Assembly (NCBI RefSeq): GCF_005863245.1
Contig: NZ_VBUT01000004.1
Coordinates: 620,001-684,000 of the forward strand
Direction of reading: 5' to 3'
DNA length: 64,000 nucleotides
DNA from: Nocardia cyriacigeorgica
GTDB lineage: Bacteria > Actinomycetota > Actinomycetes > Mycobacteriales > Mycobacteriaceae
The notes under the pieces are model-generated. The model was not told the DNA's origin, did no database searches, and worked only from the letters and a program-made list of their open reading frames with translations. Positions 32,408 to 41,393 of this stretch are shown piece by piece. The first letter of the stretch is position 1. Every line of letters begins with the position of its first letter. The position numbers and the translations under genes were made by a program.

Positions 32408-35115
32408 GCGAGGAGTCGACGGCATCGCCGCAGTTCTCGGCCTGGGCGACACGGCATCTCGGGATTGAGCTGCATCATGAGGCCTCGTATCGGCACGGTA
32501 TTGACCTGGGTGTGCTGCCTGCTGATTTGCCGATCGCTTCGCTGATCCAGCCGGGGTTGCGGAGGAACAATAAGAAACGCGCACATCTGCTGGTGTCGAC
32601 GGTGCTCGGCAAACATCTGCCCACTGATCCACGGGTGGTGCTCGACGCGGGCAATCGCCTCGGCGATCTGGTGCGCGGAGCGCTGGGCGAGCGCGACGCC
32701 GTGGTGCTCGGGTTCGCCGAAACCGCCACCGGCCTCGGTCACTGTGTGGCCGCCCGCATCGGCGCCACCTGCTACCTGCATTCCACCCGGCGCGAGGTTC
32801 CGTTGGCGCAGACCCTCACCGGATTCGAGGAGGGCCATTCCCACGCCACCTCCCACCTGCTGCAACCCGCGCCCGCCGACATCTTCGTCAACGATCTGCC
32901 GTTGGTGCTGGTGGACGACGAGATCTCCACCGGCGACACCGCGATGGACGCCGTGCGCGCGCTGCACGCCTTCGCGCCGCGATCGCATTACGTGCTGGCC
33001 TCGCTGGTGGATATGCGCACCGAATCCGATCGCGCCCGATTCGAGGCGGCGGCGCGTGAACTCGGTGCGCGCATCGATACCGTCTGCCTGGCCGCGGGCC
33101 GGACGATGCTGCCCGAGGATCTCATCGACGCGGTGCAGAGCCTGCCGGAACCGCGGCTCAATCCCGTCGCGCCGCAGCGGGGCTCGTTCCAGCGGTGCGA
33201 ATTGCCTTGGCCCGCCCACGTTCCCGAGGGTGGACGGCACGGCATCCTGCACTCGGATACCGCGGCCTTCGAATCGGCGCTCACCGCCGCCGCTGCGGCC
33301 CTGCGCGCACGGCTGACCAGCGATTTCGCCGAACGCCCGGTGATAGTGCTCGGGCACGAGGAGCTGATGTATCTGCCGCTGCGGCTGGCCGTCGAACTGG
33401 CCGACTCCGGCATTTCGACCAGATACCAGACCACCACCCGCTCACCGGCCTACGTGCTCGACGAGCCGGGTTATCCGCTGCGGCGCGGATTCCGCTTCAC
33501 CGCACCGGAATCCGGCCAGCATCAACCGCGCTACCTCTACAACGCGCATTGGGCCGAGGATTTCATCGCCGAACTCGATGCCTGGACCGGCGACGTGTCC
33601 GAGGCCGAGACGGTGCGCGGTGAACCGGTGCTGGTGACCGTCGTGGATGCGCCCGCCGATACCGAGGAGTTGGTCGCTGCCGGCGGTCTGGTCGATGTGC
33701 TCACCACATCCGGTGCGGATGTGCTGGTCGCGGTGCTGCCCGGGGCCGACCCCCGCCTGTTGCACGCGGGGCGGACCGATGCCGGCGCCGACCAGGCCGA
33801 TTCCGGACACGAGGAGAATGGGCAGGCAGGCCTGTCTGCCGGACTGGTCACGAAGGGAGTAGATGCGATGTCCTCCGCAGCCGACGCGCTCGCCGACTGC
33901 GACCGGCTGCCGGTGACCGGCGCGGCCGTCACGGAACCGGCGCGGGCCGGTGTCGCCGTCGATGCGCGGCCGGGTGCCGGGGTGGCCGGCTGCGAGCCGC
34001 TGTACGGACCGGAGTTCGGTTCCTATGCCCGCGACGACGTCGCCTGGCTGCTGAAGGACCTGTCCGACGTCGACCTCGAGGCCGACGTCACCGAGCGCGA
34101 ACAGCGCATTCAGGCCGGGATCGCGCACTACGCGGAATCGCTGCCGATCGAATACCAGCCCGACGCGCAGTACCGCGAGCTGTTCGATCAGGTACTCGCC
34201 GACAGTGCCGAGCGGCTGGCTCTCGCCGTCGGCACCGTGGCGGAACTGGTTGTCGCCGAACGCGGTACCGATATCGTGCTGGTTTCGCTCGCGCGTGCGG
34301 GCACGCCGGTCGGGGTGCTCATGCGGCGCTGGCTGCGCGACGGGCGCGGGCCTGGAATGCCGAGCCTGGATATCCCGCATTACGCGGTGTCGATCGTGCG
34401 TGATCGCGGGATCGACGCGGTGGCCTTGGATTATCTGGCGGCCCATCATGATCCGGCCTCGATCGTCTTCGTCGACGGCTGGACCGGCAAGGGCGCCATC
34501 ACCCGCGAGCTGTCGGAAGCCCTGGACGCCTACCACGCGGCGGGCGGCGCCCGATTCAACGACGACCTCGCCGTCCTGGCCGACCCCGGCCACTGCGTGC
34601 GCACCTACGGCACCCGCGACGACTTCCTCATCGCCTCGGCTTGCCTGAATTCGACCGTCTCCGGGCTGGTTTCACGCACCGTCCTCAACGACGAGCTGAT
34701 CGGACCCGGCGATTTCCACGGCGCGAAGTTCTACCGCGAACTGGCCGCCGACGACGTCTCCGGACGCCTCATCGACACCGTCACCGCCGCCTTCGACGCG
34801 GTGCGCGAACACGTGCCCGGTTCGGTCGAGGCCATCCGCGCCGGCGACCGCACCCCCACCTGGGCCGGCTGGGCCTCGGTGGAGCAGGTACGCGCCGAAT
34901 ACGGTGTGTCCAGCGTGAACTTCGTGAAACCCGGGGTCGGCGAGACCACCCGGGTGTTGTTGCGCCGGATGCCGTGGCGCGTGCTGGTGCGGGAACCCGA
35001 CGCTCCCGAGCACGCCCATATCCGCCTGCTCGCCGCGGCCCGCGGTGTGCCGGTCGAGGTCGTCGACGACCTGGCCTATTCGTGTATGGGACTGATCAAG
35101 GATGTGCAGCAGTGA
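32404..35115 (+). CDS. Fused double phosphoribosyltransferase: PRTase_2-TRSP-PRTase_1-PELOTA
   Basis: A 903-residue protein with four domains that are often found in two separate proteins. Residues about 25-205 are a PRTase_2 fold with PRPP loop LVLVDDEISTGDTA (about 167-180). About 265-440 is the TRSP domain. A low-complexity linker (about 440-530) joins a PRTase_1 (StiP-type) domain, about 535-790, with VSLARAGTPVGVLM and its own PRPP-loop-like IVFVDGWTGKGA near 688. The last 85 residues are a PELOTA-like RNA-binding domain. The predicted role is N-glycosidic chemistry building the Ter nucleoside-like metabolite. An internal ATG (33868) with AAGGGAG eight bases upstream could give the second half alone. 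Confidence 0.82.
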   Translation: MSEESTASPQFSAWATRHLGIELHHEASYRHGIDLGVLPADLPIASLIQPGLRRNNKKRAHLLVSTVLGKHLPTDPRVVLDAGNRLGDLVRGALGERDAVVLGFAETATGLGHCVAARIGATCYLHSTRREVPLAQTLTGFEEGHSHATSHLLQPAPADIFVNDLPLVLVDDEISTGDTAMDAVRALHAFAPRSHYVLASLVDMRTESDRARFEAAARELGARIDTVCLAAGRTMLPEDLIDAVQSLPEPRLNPVAPQRGSFQRCELPWPAHVPEGGRHGILHSDTAAFESALTAAAAALRARLTSDFAERPVIVLGHEELMYLPLRLAVELADSGISTRYQTTTRSPAYVLDEPGYPLRRGFRFTAPESGQHQPRYLYNAHWAEDFIAELDAWTGDVSEAETVRGEPVLVTVVDAPADTEELVAAGGLVDVLTTSGADVLVAVLPGADPRLLHAGRTDAGADQADSGHEENGQAGLSAGLVTKGVDAMSSAADALADCDRLPVTGAAVTEPARAGVAVDARPGAGVAGCEPLYGPEFGSYARDDVAWLLKDLSDVDLEADVTEREQRIQAGIAHYAESLPIEYQPDAQYRELFDQVLADSAERLALAVGTVAELVVAERGTDIVLVSLARAGTPVGVLMRRWLRDGRGPGMPSLDIPHYAVSIVRDRGIDAVALDYLAAHHDPASIVFVDGWTGKGAITRELSEALDAYHAAGGARFNDDLAVLADPGHCVRTYGTRDDFLIASACLNSTVSGLVSRTVLNDELIGPGDFHGAKFYRELAADDVSGRLIDTVTAAFDAVREHVPGSVEAIRAGDRTPTWAGWASVEQVRAEYGVSSVNFVKPGVGETTRVLLRRMPWRVLVREPDAPEHAHIRLLAAARGVPVEVVDDLAYSCMGLIKDVQQ

Positions 35116-35948
35116 TTCCGCTACGAAGACAGGTGCTGGTCGCCACCGACCTGGACCGGACCATGATCTACTCCCGCAACGCGTTCAGCACCGACGATGA
35201 CCTCGCGACCGTCTGCGTCGAACATCTGGAAGGCGCGCCGCTGTCGTATATGACGACCATCGCGGCCACCCGGATGCGCACCCTCACCCGTCCCGCCGCC
35301 GTCGTCCCCACCACCACCCGCACCATCAAACAGTTCGGCCGCATCCAATTGCCCGGCGCTCCATGGCGTTACGCGATCACCAGCAATGGCGGCAATATCC
35401 TCGTCGACGGCGTCCCCGATATGCGCTGGCGCATCGATATCGACGCCGAAGTCCGCGCGAGCGGCGCCACCCTCTCCGAGATCAGCGCCGAACTGCGCTC
35501 CCGCATCGATGAGAGCTGGGCGCCGAAATTCCGCGTCGCCGACCACCTGTTCTGCTATCTCGTGGTGAAACCGAAGGCCGTGCCGGACGGCTTCCTCGCC
35601 GAATGGGACTCCTGGTGCCGCCCGCGCGGCTGGTCGGCCTCCCAGCAGGGCCGCAAGATTTACACCATGCCGCTGGCGGTCTGCAAGAGCCGCGCCGTCG
35701 CCGAAGTGCGCCGTCGCCTCATCGAATCCGGCGAACTCACCGACACCGCCCTCACCCTCGCGGCGGGTGACGGAGCCCTCGACGCCGAAATGCTGCGCGC
35801 CGCCGACTCCGCCATCCGCCCCCGCCACGGCGAACTCGAACTGCTGAACTGGACCCACCCCAACCTCACCGTCACCGAGTCCTCCGGAATCATGGCCGGC
35901 GAGGAGATCCTGGACTGGTTCATCGACGCCGCGCCCGCGGCGGCGTGA
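35112..35948 (+). CDS. HAD-superfamily phosphatase of the Ter biosynthetic module
   Basis: A 278-residue haloacid-dehalogenase-fold hydrolase. Motif I VLVATDLDRTMIYS gives the nucleophile and acid/base Asp pair, YAITSNGG fits motif II, the lysine lies in AVCKSRAVAEV, and AAGDGALDAEML is motif IV. A cap of the Cof/SPP type fills the middle. It probably removes a phosphate from the phosphoribosylated intermediate made by the upstream fusion enzyme. GTG 35112 overlaps the upstream stop by four bases (GTGA), so it is coupled. Confidence 0.85.
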   Translation: MIPLRRQVLVATDLDRTMIYSRNAFSTDDDLATVCVEHLEGAPLSYMTTIAATRMRTLTRPAAVVPTTTRTIKQFGRIQLPGAPWRYAITSNGGNILVDGVPDMRWRIDIDAEVRASGATLSEISAELRSRIDESWAPKFRVADHLFCYLVVKPKAVPDGFLAEWDSWCRPRGWSASQQGRKIYTMPLAVCKSRAVAEVRRRLIESGELTDTALTLAAGDGALDAEMLRAADSAIRPRHGELELLNWTHPNLTVTESSGIMAGEEILDWFIDAAPAAA

Positions 35949-36106
35949 GGATCGGCCGGCCGGGGAGGCCCGGTTCTGACGATCATCAGCACCGGAAGGT
36001 CTCGGTTATCGGCGAAACGAACCCGCGCCGTCGCCGCGGCGGTGGGCGACCTCGGCGTAGTGCTGTTCTCCCGGTGGGCCCGGCGCGTAAGCAGCCGGGT
36101 CCACCC

Positions 36107-37666
36107 TCAGCGGGCGCGCAGAATCCGCGCCTGCCGCTCGGGTTCCTGCGGTAGTAGATCCAGGTCCAGTTCCCACGCGCTGCCGGTCCACGGGTCGAAC
36201 AGCGGGGTGCCCGGAATCGTCGGCAGGTGACGGCAGGCCTGCGACAGGGTCGCGATCAGGGGGTCCGCGGAGTCGGATTCGTTGCTGCCGATGATCACCG
36301 TGGACAGCCCGATCAGATCACCGCGCATGAGCAGCGAACCGAGCCGCTGCACGTCGGTGGCCTGATAGCCGTGCGGGAAATCGGCCGCGACCAGCACCCG
36401 ATGCTCGGTGGGCGGGGTGCCCGCACCGCTGTTGTAGGCCATTTCGGCCAGCTCGGCGGCGTCGGCGAGGGTTTTCAGCCGGGCCGAGATATCGGTGTGG
36501 TGGGTGATCGGTGGACCGCCGAGCACCGGTGCGAGCAGGCCGGTGAGTCCGGTGAACGCGCTGGTCAGATCGATGATGTCGACGACGGTGGTGCGCTGCG
36601 GCGCCGCCGCGACGAGCCGGGCCAGCAGTGCGCCGACAATCGGCGCGACCGCCGCCGAGGATTCGGTATCGATCCACAGCGGACGATTCAGCGGGACCGG
36701 CACACAGTACGGAATGCGCAGCGGCCCACGGTCGATGGCGTACAGCTCGCCGAGCCGGATGCCGTCGGCGGGTGCGGGAGGGCGGTCCCAGGCCGGTGAT
36801 TCCCAGGACGCCAGCGAGGGCGGCATCGCCTGATCGGCCTCGGCGAGTTCGCGCACCAGCTGTTCGCTGTCGCGGCGGTGGTTGGCCTCGGCGGTGGCGT
36901 TGAGTTCGTCGTGACGGCGCTGGGCGGCGGTGCGGGCGGCGTCGGCGGCGGGGGTGTTTCTGGTGGCCGGGTCCGAAACCGCTTCGGACAGTTCCTGATC
37001 GAGCCGTTTCGCCGCGTAGTCGCGGGCGGAGATCAGGGCCGCCGCCGAGCGCGCCGCGTCTTCGAAGATCATCCACAGCCGTTCCAGGCCGTGCCCCACC
37101 TCGAGCGGGCCGCCGGCCTGCGCGGGCACGGCGGCCTGCGCGGGCGCGGTCATCGCGTAGGGATCCGACTGCGGGCCGGACGCCGCGGGGACAGGTGCCA
37201 TCCCGGCCGCACCGTGCGCCTGCAACAGTTCGGCCAGACCTCCGGCGTAACCCTGACCGAGGGCGCGCACCTTCCACGCACCTTGGCGCCGATATACCTC
37301 GAGGCAGATCAGCGCGCGCTCACCGGCGGCGGGCGCGATCGCGAATTCAACCGTGACGGAACCATTTTCGGACAGTTCGGCAACGACCTTGCCCAGTTCC
37401 GCCGACTGCCCTGCCGTGCTCACCACCAGCAGGACCGCCTGCGCGTCGGCCCGGACCTCGGCGAGGGTGACGGTCACACCGTCGTCGCCGAGGCGCACTC
37501 CCGCCGTCGTCGTCCGAGCACCGGTGACGACGTCGTCGGCGGAGCGCACCCGAAGATCGTCGTTCACCACCAGCGCCGAAATGTCCAGTGCCGCATCGGC
37601 GTGCACGCCGAACCGCACCGACTGGGCGGTCAGGGGGACGTTCTGCCCTGCCGTCAGTTGCCTCAC
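36107..37666 (-). CDS. TerD domain fused to a degenerate FtsK-like domain
   Basis: A 519-residue protein. Residues 1-165 are a TerD domain (RQLTAGQNVPLTAQSVRFGV ... VRALGQGYAGGLAELL) without the acidic calcium loop. A Pro/Ala linker and a helical coiled region (about 190-290) follow. Residues about 300-500 resemble an FtsK-type P-loop domain in outline: LNRPLWIDTESSAAVAPIVG stands where Walker A should be but has no GKS/T, and HRVLVAADFP resembles Walker B. ATPase activity is doubtful. GTG 37666 is chosen for its GGGGGA ribosome site and family N-terminus; GTG 37687 directly follows the upstream TGA. Probably co-transcribed with the tandem-TerD gene. Confidence 0.7.
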   Translation of the reverse strand: MRQLTAGQNVPLTAQSVRFGVHADAALDISALVVNDDLRVRSADDVVTGARTTTAGVRLGDDGVTVTLAEVRADAQAVLLVVSTAGQSAELGKVVAELSENGSVTVEFAIAPAAGERALICLEVYRRQGAWKVRALGQGYAGGLAELLQAHGAAGMAPVPAASGPQSDPYAMTAPAQAAVPAQAGGPLEVGHGLERLWMIFEDAARSAAALISARDYAAKRLDQELSEAVSDPATRNTPAADAARTAAQRRHDELNATAEANHRRDSEQLVRELAEADQAMPPSLASWESPAWDRPPAPADGIRLGELYAIDRGPLRIPYCVPVPLNRPLWIDTESSAAVAPIVGALLARLVAAAPQRTTVVDIIDLTSAFTGLTGLLAPVLGGPPITHHTDISARLKTLADAAELAEMAYNSGAGTPPTEHRVLVAADFPHGYQATDVQRLGSLLMRGDLIGLSTVIIGSNESDSADPLIATLSQACRHLPTIPGTPLFDPWTGSAWELDLDLLPQEPERQARILRAR

Positions 37667-37687
37667 GTCCACTTCCCCCGTCGTCAC

Positions 37688-39025
37688 TCAGCCGGTCGCG
37701 AGGAAACGGCCGAGCTGCGGTACTGCCTCCCCGGGATGTTTGGCCTGGAATCCTTCGCCGAGCGCCTGCATCTTCCAATCCGCGCCGACCCGATAGACCT
37801 TCGCCATCGCCATCGCGGTGAACGGCATACCGCCCGCGAGGGTGTAGCGGGCCAGTTCGGCATTGTTGCCGCCGTCGATCAACCGGCAGAAGGCGTTCTG
37901 CACCTGCTCGAATGTGTGGCCCTTGTAGGAGGTGACGATGAAGAACAGCGTGCTGATGTGGGCGGGGATGCGGGTCAGATCCACCAGGATCATCTCGTCG
38001 TCGCCCTCGCCCTCGCCGGTGAGGTTGTCGCCCTGGTGGCGCACCGAGCCGTCCTTGGAGCTGAGCTGGCCGTAGTAGGCGACGTCGGCGGGCTGGTGGT
38101 CGGCGAACATGACCACCGAGGCGTCGAGGTCGATATCGACGGTGCGGTTGCCGAACATGCCGCGGCTGCGTACCGGATCCCAGCCGAGACCCATCTTGAC
38201 GAAGGTGAGCGCCGTGCCGCCCTCCTTGCGCAGGGTGACCCGCTGGCCCTTCTGCAAGCTGACCGGGCGGTCCTTGCTCAACGAGATCTCGCCCTGCGGC
38301 TGCGCGGGCGGCGGCACCGGAGCACCGGGAGGCGGGTAACCGGCGCCCGGGCCCGGCGGGGGCGGATACCCGCCACCCTGCGGCGGGTAGGGCGCGGTGG
38401 GCGGCGGTGGCGCCGGGTAACCGCCCTGCGCGGGCGCGGCCGGCGGCTGGGTCGGGTACGCGGGCTGCGCGGGTGGCGGAGCCGGGGCGGGCTGCGGCGC
38501 GGCGGGCGGCGGGGGCGGCGAGTCATCGACCGTCACGCCGTGGTCGGTGACCAGGGCCGCGAAACCACCGGCGTATCCCTGTCCGACCGCGCGCACCTTC
38601 CACGCACCCTGACGGCGGTAGAGCTCGAGCGCGATGACGATCGACTCGGTGTCCAGACCGTCGATGCGGTACTCGTAGAGCGGCGTGCCGGACGCATCCG
38701 ACACGATCGCCGTCGGCGCCGGATAGCGGCCGAAATTGCTGGTGGCGTCATCGAGGGTGATGACCGCGCGGATCTGATCGATATCGGCGGGCACCGCGTT
38801 CAGCGACACCGCGAGCGACGCCGGTTGCCCCGCCGGGCCGGGCACCAGGTTCACCCCGGGCCCGCTGGGCTGATTGAAGAACACGAAGTCGGCGTCGGAG
38901 CGCACCTTGCCCTGCTCGGTGACCAGGAGCGCGGACAGATCCGCCTGCGCCGTCAGCTGAATGGAGATCACCACATCGTTGCCGGACAGCGGGCCGTTCT
39001 GGCCCTTGGCGAGTGTTGCGGACAA
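37688..39025 (-). CDS. Tandem TerD protein with proline-rich linker
   Basis: A 445-residue protein with two TerD domains. The first (about 1-160, SATLAKGQNGPLSGNDVVIS ... VRAVGQGYAGG) lacks the calcium loop. The second (about 245-440) has SLQKGQRVTLRKEGG, MGLGWDPV and an intact GDNLTGEGEGDDEMILVDL. They are joined by about 85 residues of Pro/Gly/Ala/Tyr repeats, likely a flexible scaffold. The start is TTG 39025, preceded by GAAGGG and matching the usual TerD opening; the frame continues upstream without a better site. It is divergent from the AIM24 trio. Confidence 0.82.
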   Translation of the reverse strand: MSATLAKGQNGPLSGNDVVISIQLTAQADLSALLVTEQGKVRSDADFVFFNQPSGPGVNLVPGPAGQPASLAVSLNAVPADIDQIRAVITLDDATSNFGRYPAPTAIVSDASGTPLYEYRIDGLDTESIVIALELYRRQGAWKVRAVGQGYAGGFAALVTDHGVTVDDSPPPPPAAPQPAPAPPPAQPAYPTQPPAAPAQGGYPAPPPPTAPYPPQGGGYPPPPGPGAGYPPPGAPVPPPAQPQGEISLSKDRPVSLQKGQRVTLRKEGGTALTFVKMGLGWDPVRSRGMFGNRTVDIDLDASVVMFADHQPADVAYYGQLSSKDGSVRHQGDNLTGEGEGDDEMILVDLTRIPAHISTLFFIVTSYKGHTFEQVQNAFCRLIDGGNNAELARYTLAGGMPFTAMAMAKVYRVGADWKMQALGEGFQAKHPGEAVPQLGRFLATG

Positions 39026-39189
39026 GTTCGACCCTTCGCTTGTCGGTGCGTACGGAAGCCACTCTACGAGAAAGGTGGATACCACGGCTCGGATGCGCTC
39101 GCAGCGCGTGCTCGCGGACTGAGATCAACTTCGATCACGATTGTCCATTAGGGTGACGGCGACGCTCATGGAGCATGGGGGGATTGCCC

Positions 39190-39849
39190 GTGTTCCCTCA
39201 TCCACACGACAGGCACAACTCTTCTATGGCGCAACTGTTCGAACAGTCGAAGAAGGTGATCGAGGCTCATCTCGCGGGCACGAGTCTGCGCGCGATCTCC
39301 GGGTCGATGATCGCCTACGAGGGCAATGTCCAGTTCAAATCCGCCGGATTCGGTGGCGGCGACGGCGTGATCGCGGGCCTCAAGCGGCGCGCGACCGGAG
39401 AGAAGCTCTCGCTGATGGAATGCGGCGGCCACGGCCGGGTGTTCTTCGCCGTCAACGGCCAGAACGTCTCGGTGGTGAACCTGAACAACGAGACGCTGCA
39501 AGTGGAATCGCAGCAGCTGCTCGCCTTCTGCGGCAACCTGCGCACCGACGTGCGTTTCGCCGGGCTGCACGGCGCCTCCGCCGGGCAGGGCCTGTTCACC
39601 ACGACGGTGTCGGGCCAGGGGCAGGTGGCGCTGCTGTCGGCGGGCGGGCCGCTCATCCATCTCGAGGTGACGCCGCAGTTCCCGCTGGTGGTGGATCCGG
39701 ACGCGTTCGTCGCCGCGCGCGGCAACCTCAATCAGTCTTTCGTCACCGATGTCTCCTGGCGCACCGTCGTCGGACAGGATGCGGGCGAGGCGTTCTCGCT
39801 GCGCTGGGATGGCCAGGGCGTGGTGTCGATTCAGCCGGCGGAACGGTAG
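39190..39849 (+). CDS. AIM24-family protein, copy 1
   Basis: A 219-residue AIM24/DUF124 beta-prism protein, related to a yeast mitochondrial protein. It shows LRAISGSMIAYEGNVQF, LLSAGGPLIHLEV and PLVVDPDAFVAARG, typical of the family, which has no established enzymatic activity. GTG 39190 follows a GGGGGGA ribosome site; ATG 39226 is the alternative start. First of three consecutive AIM24 genes transcribed away from the tandem TerD gene, so part of the Ter island. Confidence 0.82.
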   Translation: MFPHPHDRHNSSMAQLFEQSKKVIEAHLAGTSLRAISGSMIAYEGNVQFKSAGFGGGDGVIAGLKRRATGEKLSLMECGGHGRVFFAVNGQNVSVVNLNNETLQVESQQLLAFCGNLRTDVRFAGLHGASAGQGLFTTTVSGQGQVALLSAGGPLIHLEVTPQFPLVVDPDAFVAARGNLNQSFVTDVSWRTVVGQDAGEAFSLRWDGQGVVSIQPAER

Positions 39850-39854
39850 GCACG

Positions 39855-40553
39855 ATGTTCGAGAAGGTCAACGGCAAGGTCGTCAAGGTCAACGTCGGGA
39901 TGGCGGGCGGTGTGGTGGCTCGCCAGGGCGCGATGCTGTTCTACACCGGCGACGTCTCCTTCGCGCCGCACCAGATTCCGGGCGGCCAGGGCATGGGTGG
40001 CGGCGGCGGGATCATGCGGATGGCGGGCCGGATGATGCAGGGTGAACACGAACGCACCATGCTCGCCCAGGGCAACGGCGAGGTGCACTACGGTTTCGCC
40101 GGCCTCGAGATCCACATCGTCCAGATGCAGCCCGGCGCCGCGCTGCGGGTGGAAGCCTCACGGCTGCTTGCCCATACGGCCGGTTTGCAGAGTTCGGTGG
40201 TGTCGGTGATGAGCTCCGGCGGCGGGGGCGGCGGCGGTGGCCTGATGGGCGCGCTGCGCGGCGCGGCCTCCGGCGCGATGACCGGCCAGGGCATGTTCAC
40301 CACGCAACTGTCCGGGCAGGGTGCGGCGGTACTGCTCGCGCACGGCGGATTCCTGGAACTTCCGGTGGGCGGGCCGAATCCGATCGTGGTCGATCCGCAG
40401 GCCTTCGTCGGCGCCTACGGCAATGTGCAGACCGAACTGAAAACGGCCATGAGCTGGCGCGACGCGGTCGGCCGCGGATCCGGTGAGGCGATGCAATTGC
40501 AGTGCACCGGACAGGGAGTCGTGTACGTGCAGGCCTCGGAAGAGAAGTTGTGA
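39855..40553 (+). CDS. AIM24-family protein, copy 2 (glycine-rich insert)
   Basis: A 232-residue AIM24 protein starting 5 bp after copy 1. Family features are VVKVNVGMAGGVVARQGAMLFYTGDVSF and AAVLLAHGGFLELPV with IVVDPQAFVGAYG. Two glycine-rich stretches (about 42-55 and 122-135, the second SSGGGGGGGG) replace loops found in the other copies and may aid self-assembly. AGG lies ahead of the ATG. Confidence 0.82.
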   Translation: MFEKVNGKVVKVNVGMAGGVVARQGAMLFYTGDVSFAPHQIPGGQGMGGGGGIMRMAGRMMQGEHERTMLAQGNGEVHYGFAGLEIHIVQMQPGAALRVEASRLLAHTAGLQSSVVSVMSSGGGGGGGGLMGALRGAASGAMTGQGMFTTQLSGQGAAVLLAHGGFLELPVGGPNPIVVDPQAFVGAYGNVQTELKTAMSWRDAVGRGSGEAMQLQCTGQGVVYVQASEEKL

Positions 40554-40555
40554 CC

Positions 40556-41317
40556 ATGAGCCAGATCCTGAACCCGATGACTCTCGGTGAGAGCGACAAC
40601 ATCCCGGGCAACAGCTACGCCTACTGCATCGACCTGAACAAGCCGTGGTTCATGCGCAAGGGCGCGATGATCGCCTACTACGGGCAGATCCAGTTCCAGC
40701 TGCTCACCCACGGCCTACAGGGCTCGCTGATGCACATGGTGTCGCAGCAGTTCTCGGCACCGCTGTTCACCAGCGATTACGTGGTGGCCGAAGGGCACGG
40801 CAAGCTGATCATCGGCGACCGTGGCTACGACATCAACTCCTACGATCTCGACGACGGCAACCTCACCATCCGCGCCGCCAACCTGCTCGCCTTCGAACCC
40901 GGTCTGGCGCTCAATCAGTCCATCGTGCCCGGATTCCTCACCCTCATCGGCACCGGCAAGTTCCTGGCCTCCTCCAACGGGCCGGTCATGTTCGCCGAAC
41001 CGCCGCTGCGGGTCGACCCGGAATCCCTTGTCGGCTGGGCCGATTGCCCGTCCCCCTCACACCACTACGACCATCGCTGGATCTCGAGCTTCCTCGCCGC
41101 GGGCGCCGCCCGCTTCGGCGTCAACTCCGGCGAGGAACGCCAATTCGACTTCACCGGCGCGGGAACCGTGCTGATCCAGTCGAGCGAGAAGGTGATCAGC
41201 GATTCCGCGCTGGTCCGCACGATCGAGGGACAGTTGCAGAGCGGGATGACCGTGCCCGGGTTGCAGCGGATCCAGGGAGTGGTGGCGCAGCAGCTGGCGG
41301 GGCAGCAGCAGTACTGA
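40556..41317 (+). CDS. AIM24-family protein, copy 3
   Basis: A 253-residue AIM24 protein beginning 2 bp after copy 2. WFMRKGAMIAYYGQIQFQLL and NGPVMFAEPPLRVDPESLVGWADCPSPS match the longer, most canonical AIM24 type, with a C-terminal amphipathic stretch ending in glutamines. The three copies are only distantly alike, so they may form a mixed complex and are not recent duplicates. Confidence 0.83.
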   Translation: MSQILNPMTLGESDNIPGNSYAYCIDLNKPWFMRKGAMIAYYGQIQFQLLTHGLQGSLMHMVSQQFSAPLFTSDYVVAEGHGKLIIGDRGYDINSYDLDDGNLTIRAANLLAFEPGLALNQSIVPGFLTLIGTGKFLASSNGPVMFAEPPLRVDPESLVGWADCPSPSHHYDHRWISSFLAAGAARFGVNSGEERQFDFTGAGTVLIQSSEKVISDSALVRTIEGQLQSGMTVPGLQRIQGVVAQQLAGQQQY

Positions 41318-41393
41318 GGTTCCCGTCGGCGGTGTGGTCGGCGCAGGACCGCGTGCGCACCCACGGCGCTGTGGGCGGGCCGCTTGCCTGCGG

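Noticed and set aside
27135..41317. Complete Ter/TerY-type phage defence cluster with TerB, TerY or ATP-grasp
   Set aside because: None of these families is visible in the interval; only TerD, TerC-type, lyase, PRTase, HAD and AIM24 proteins are supported.
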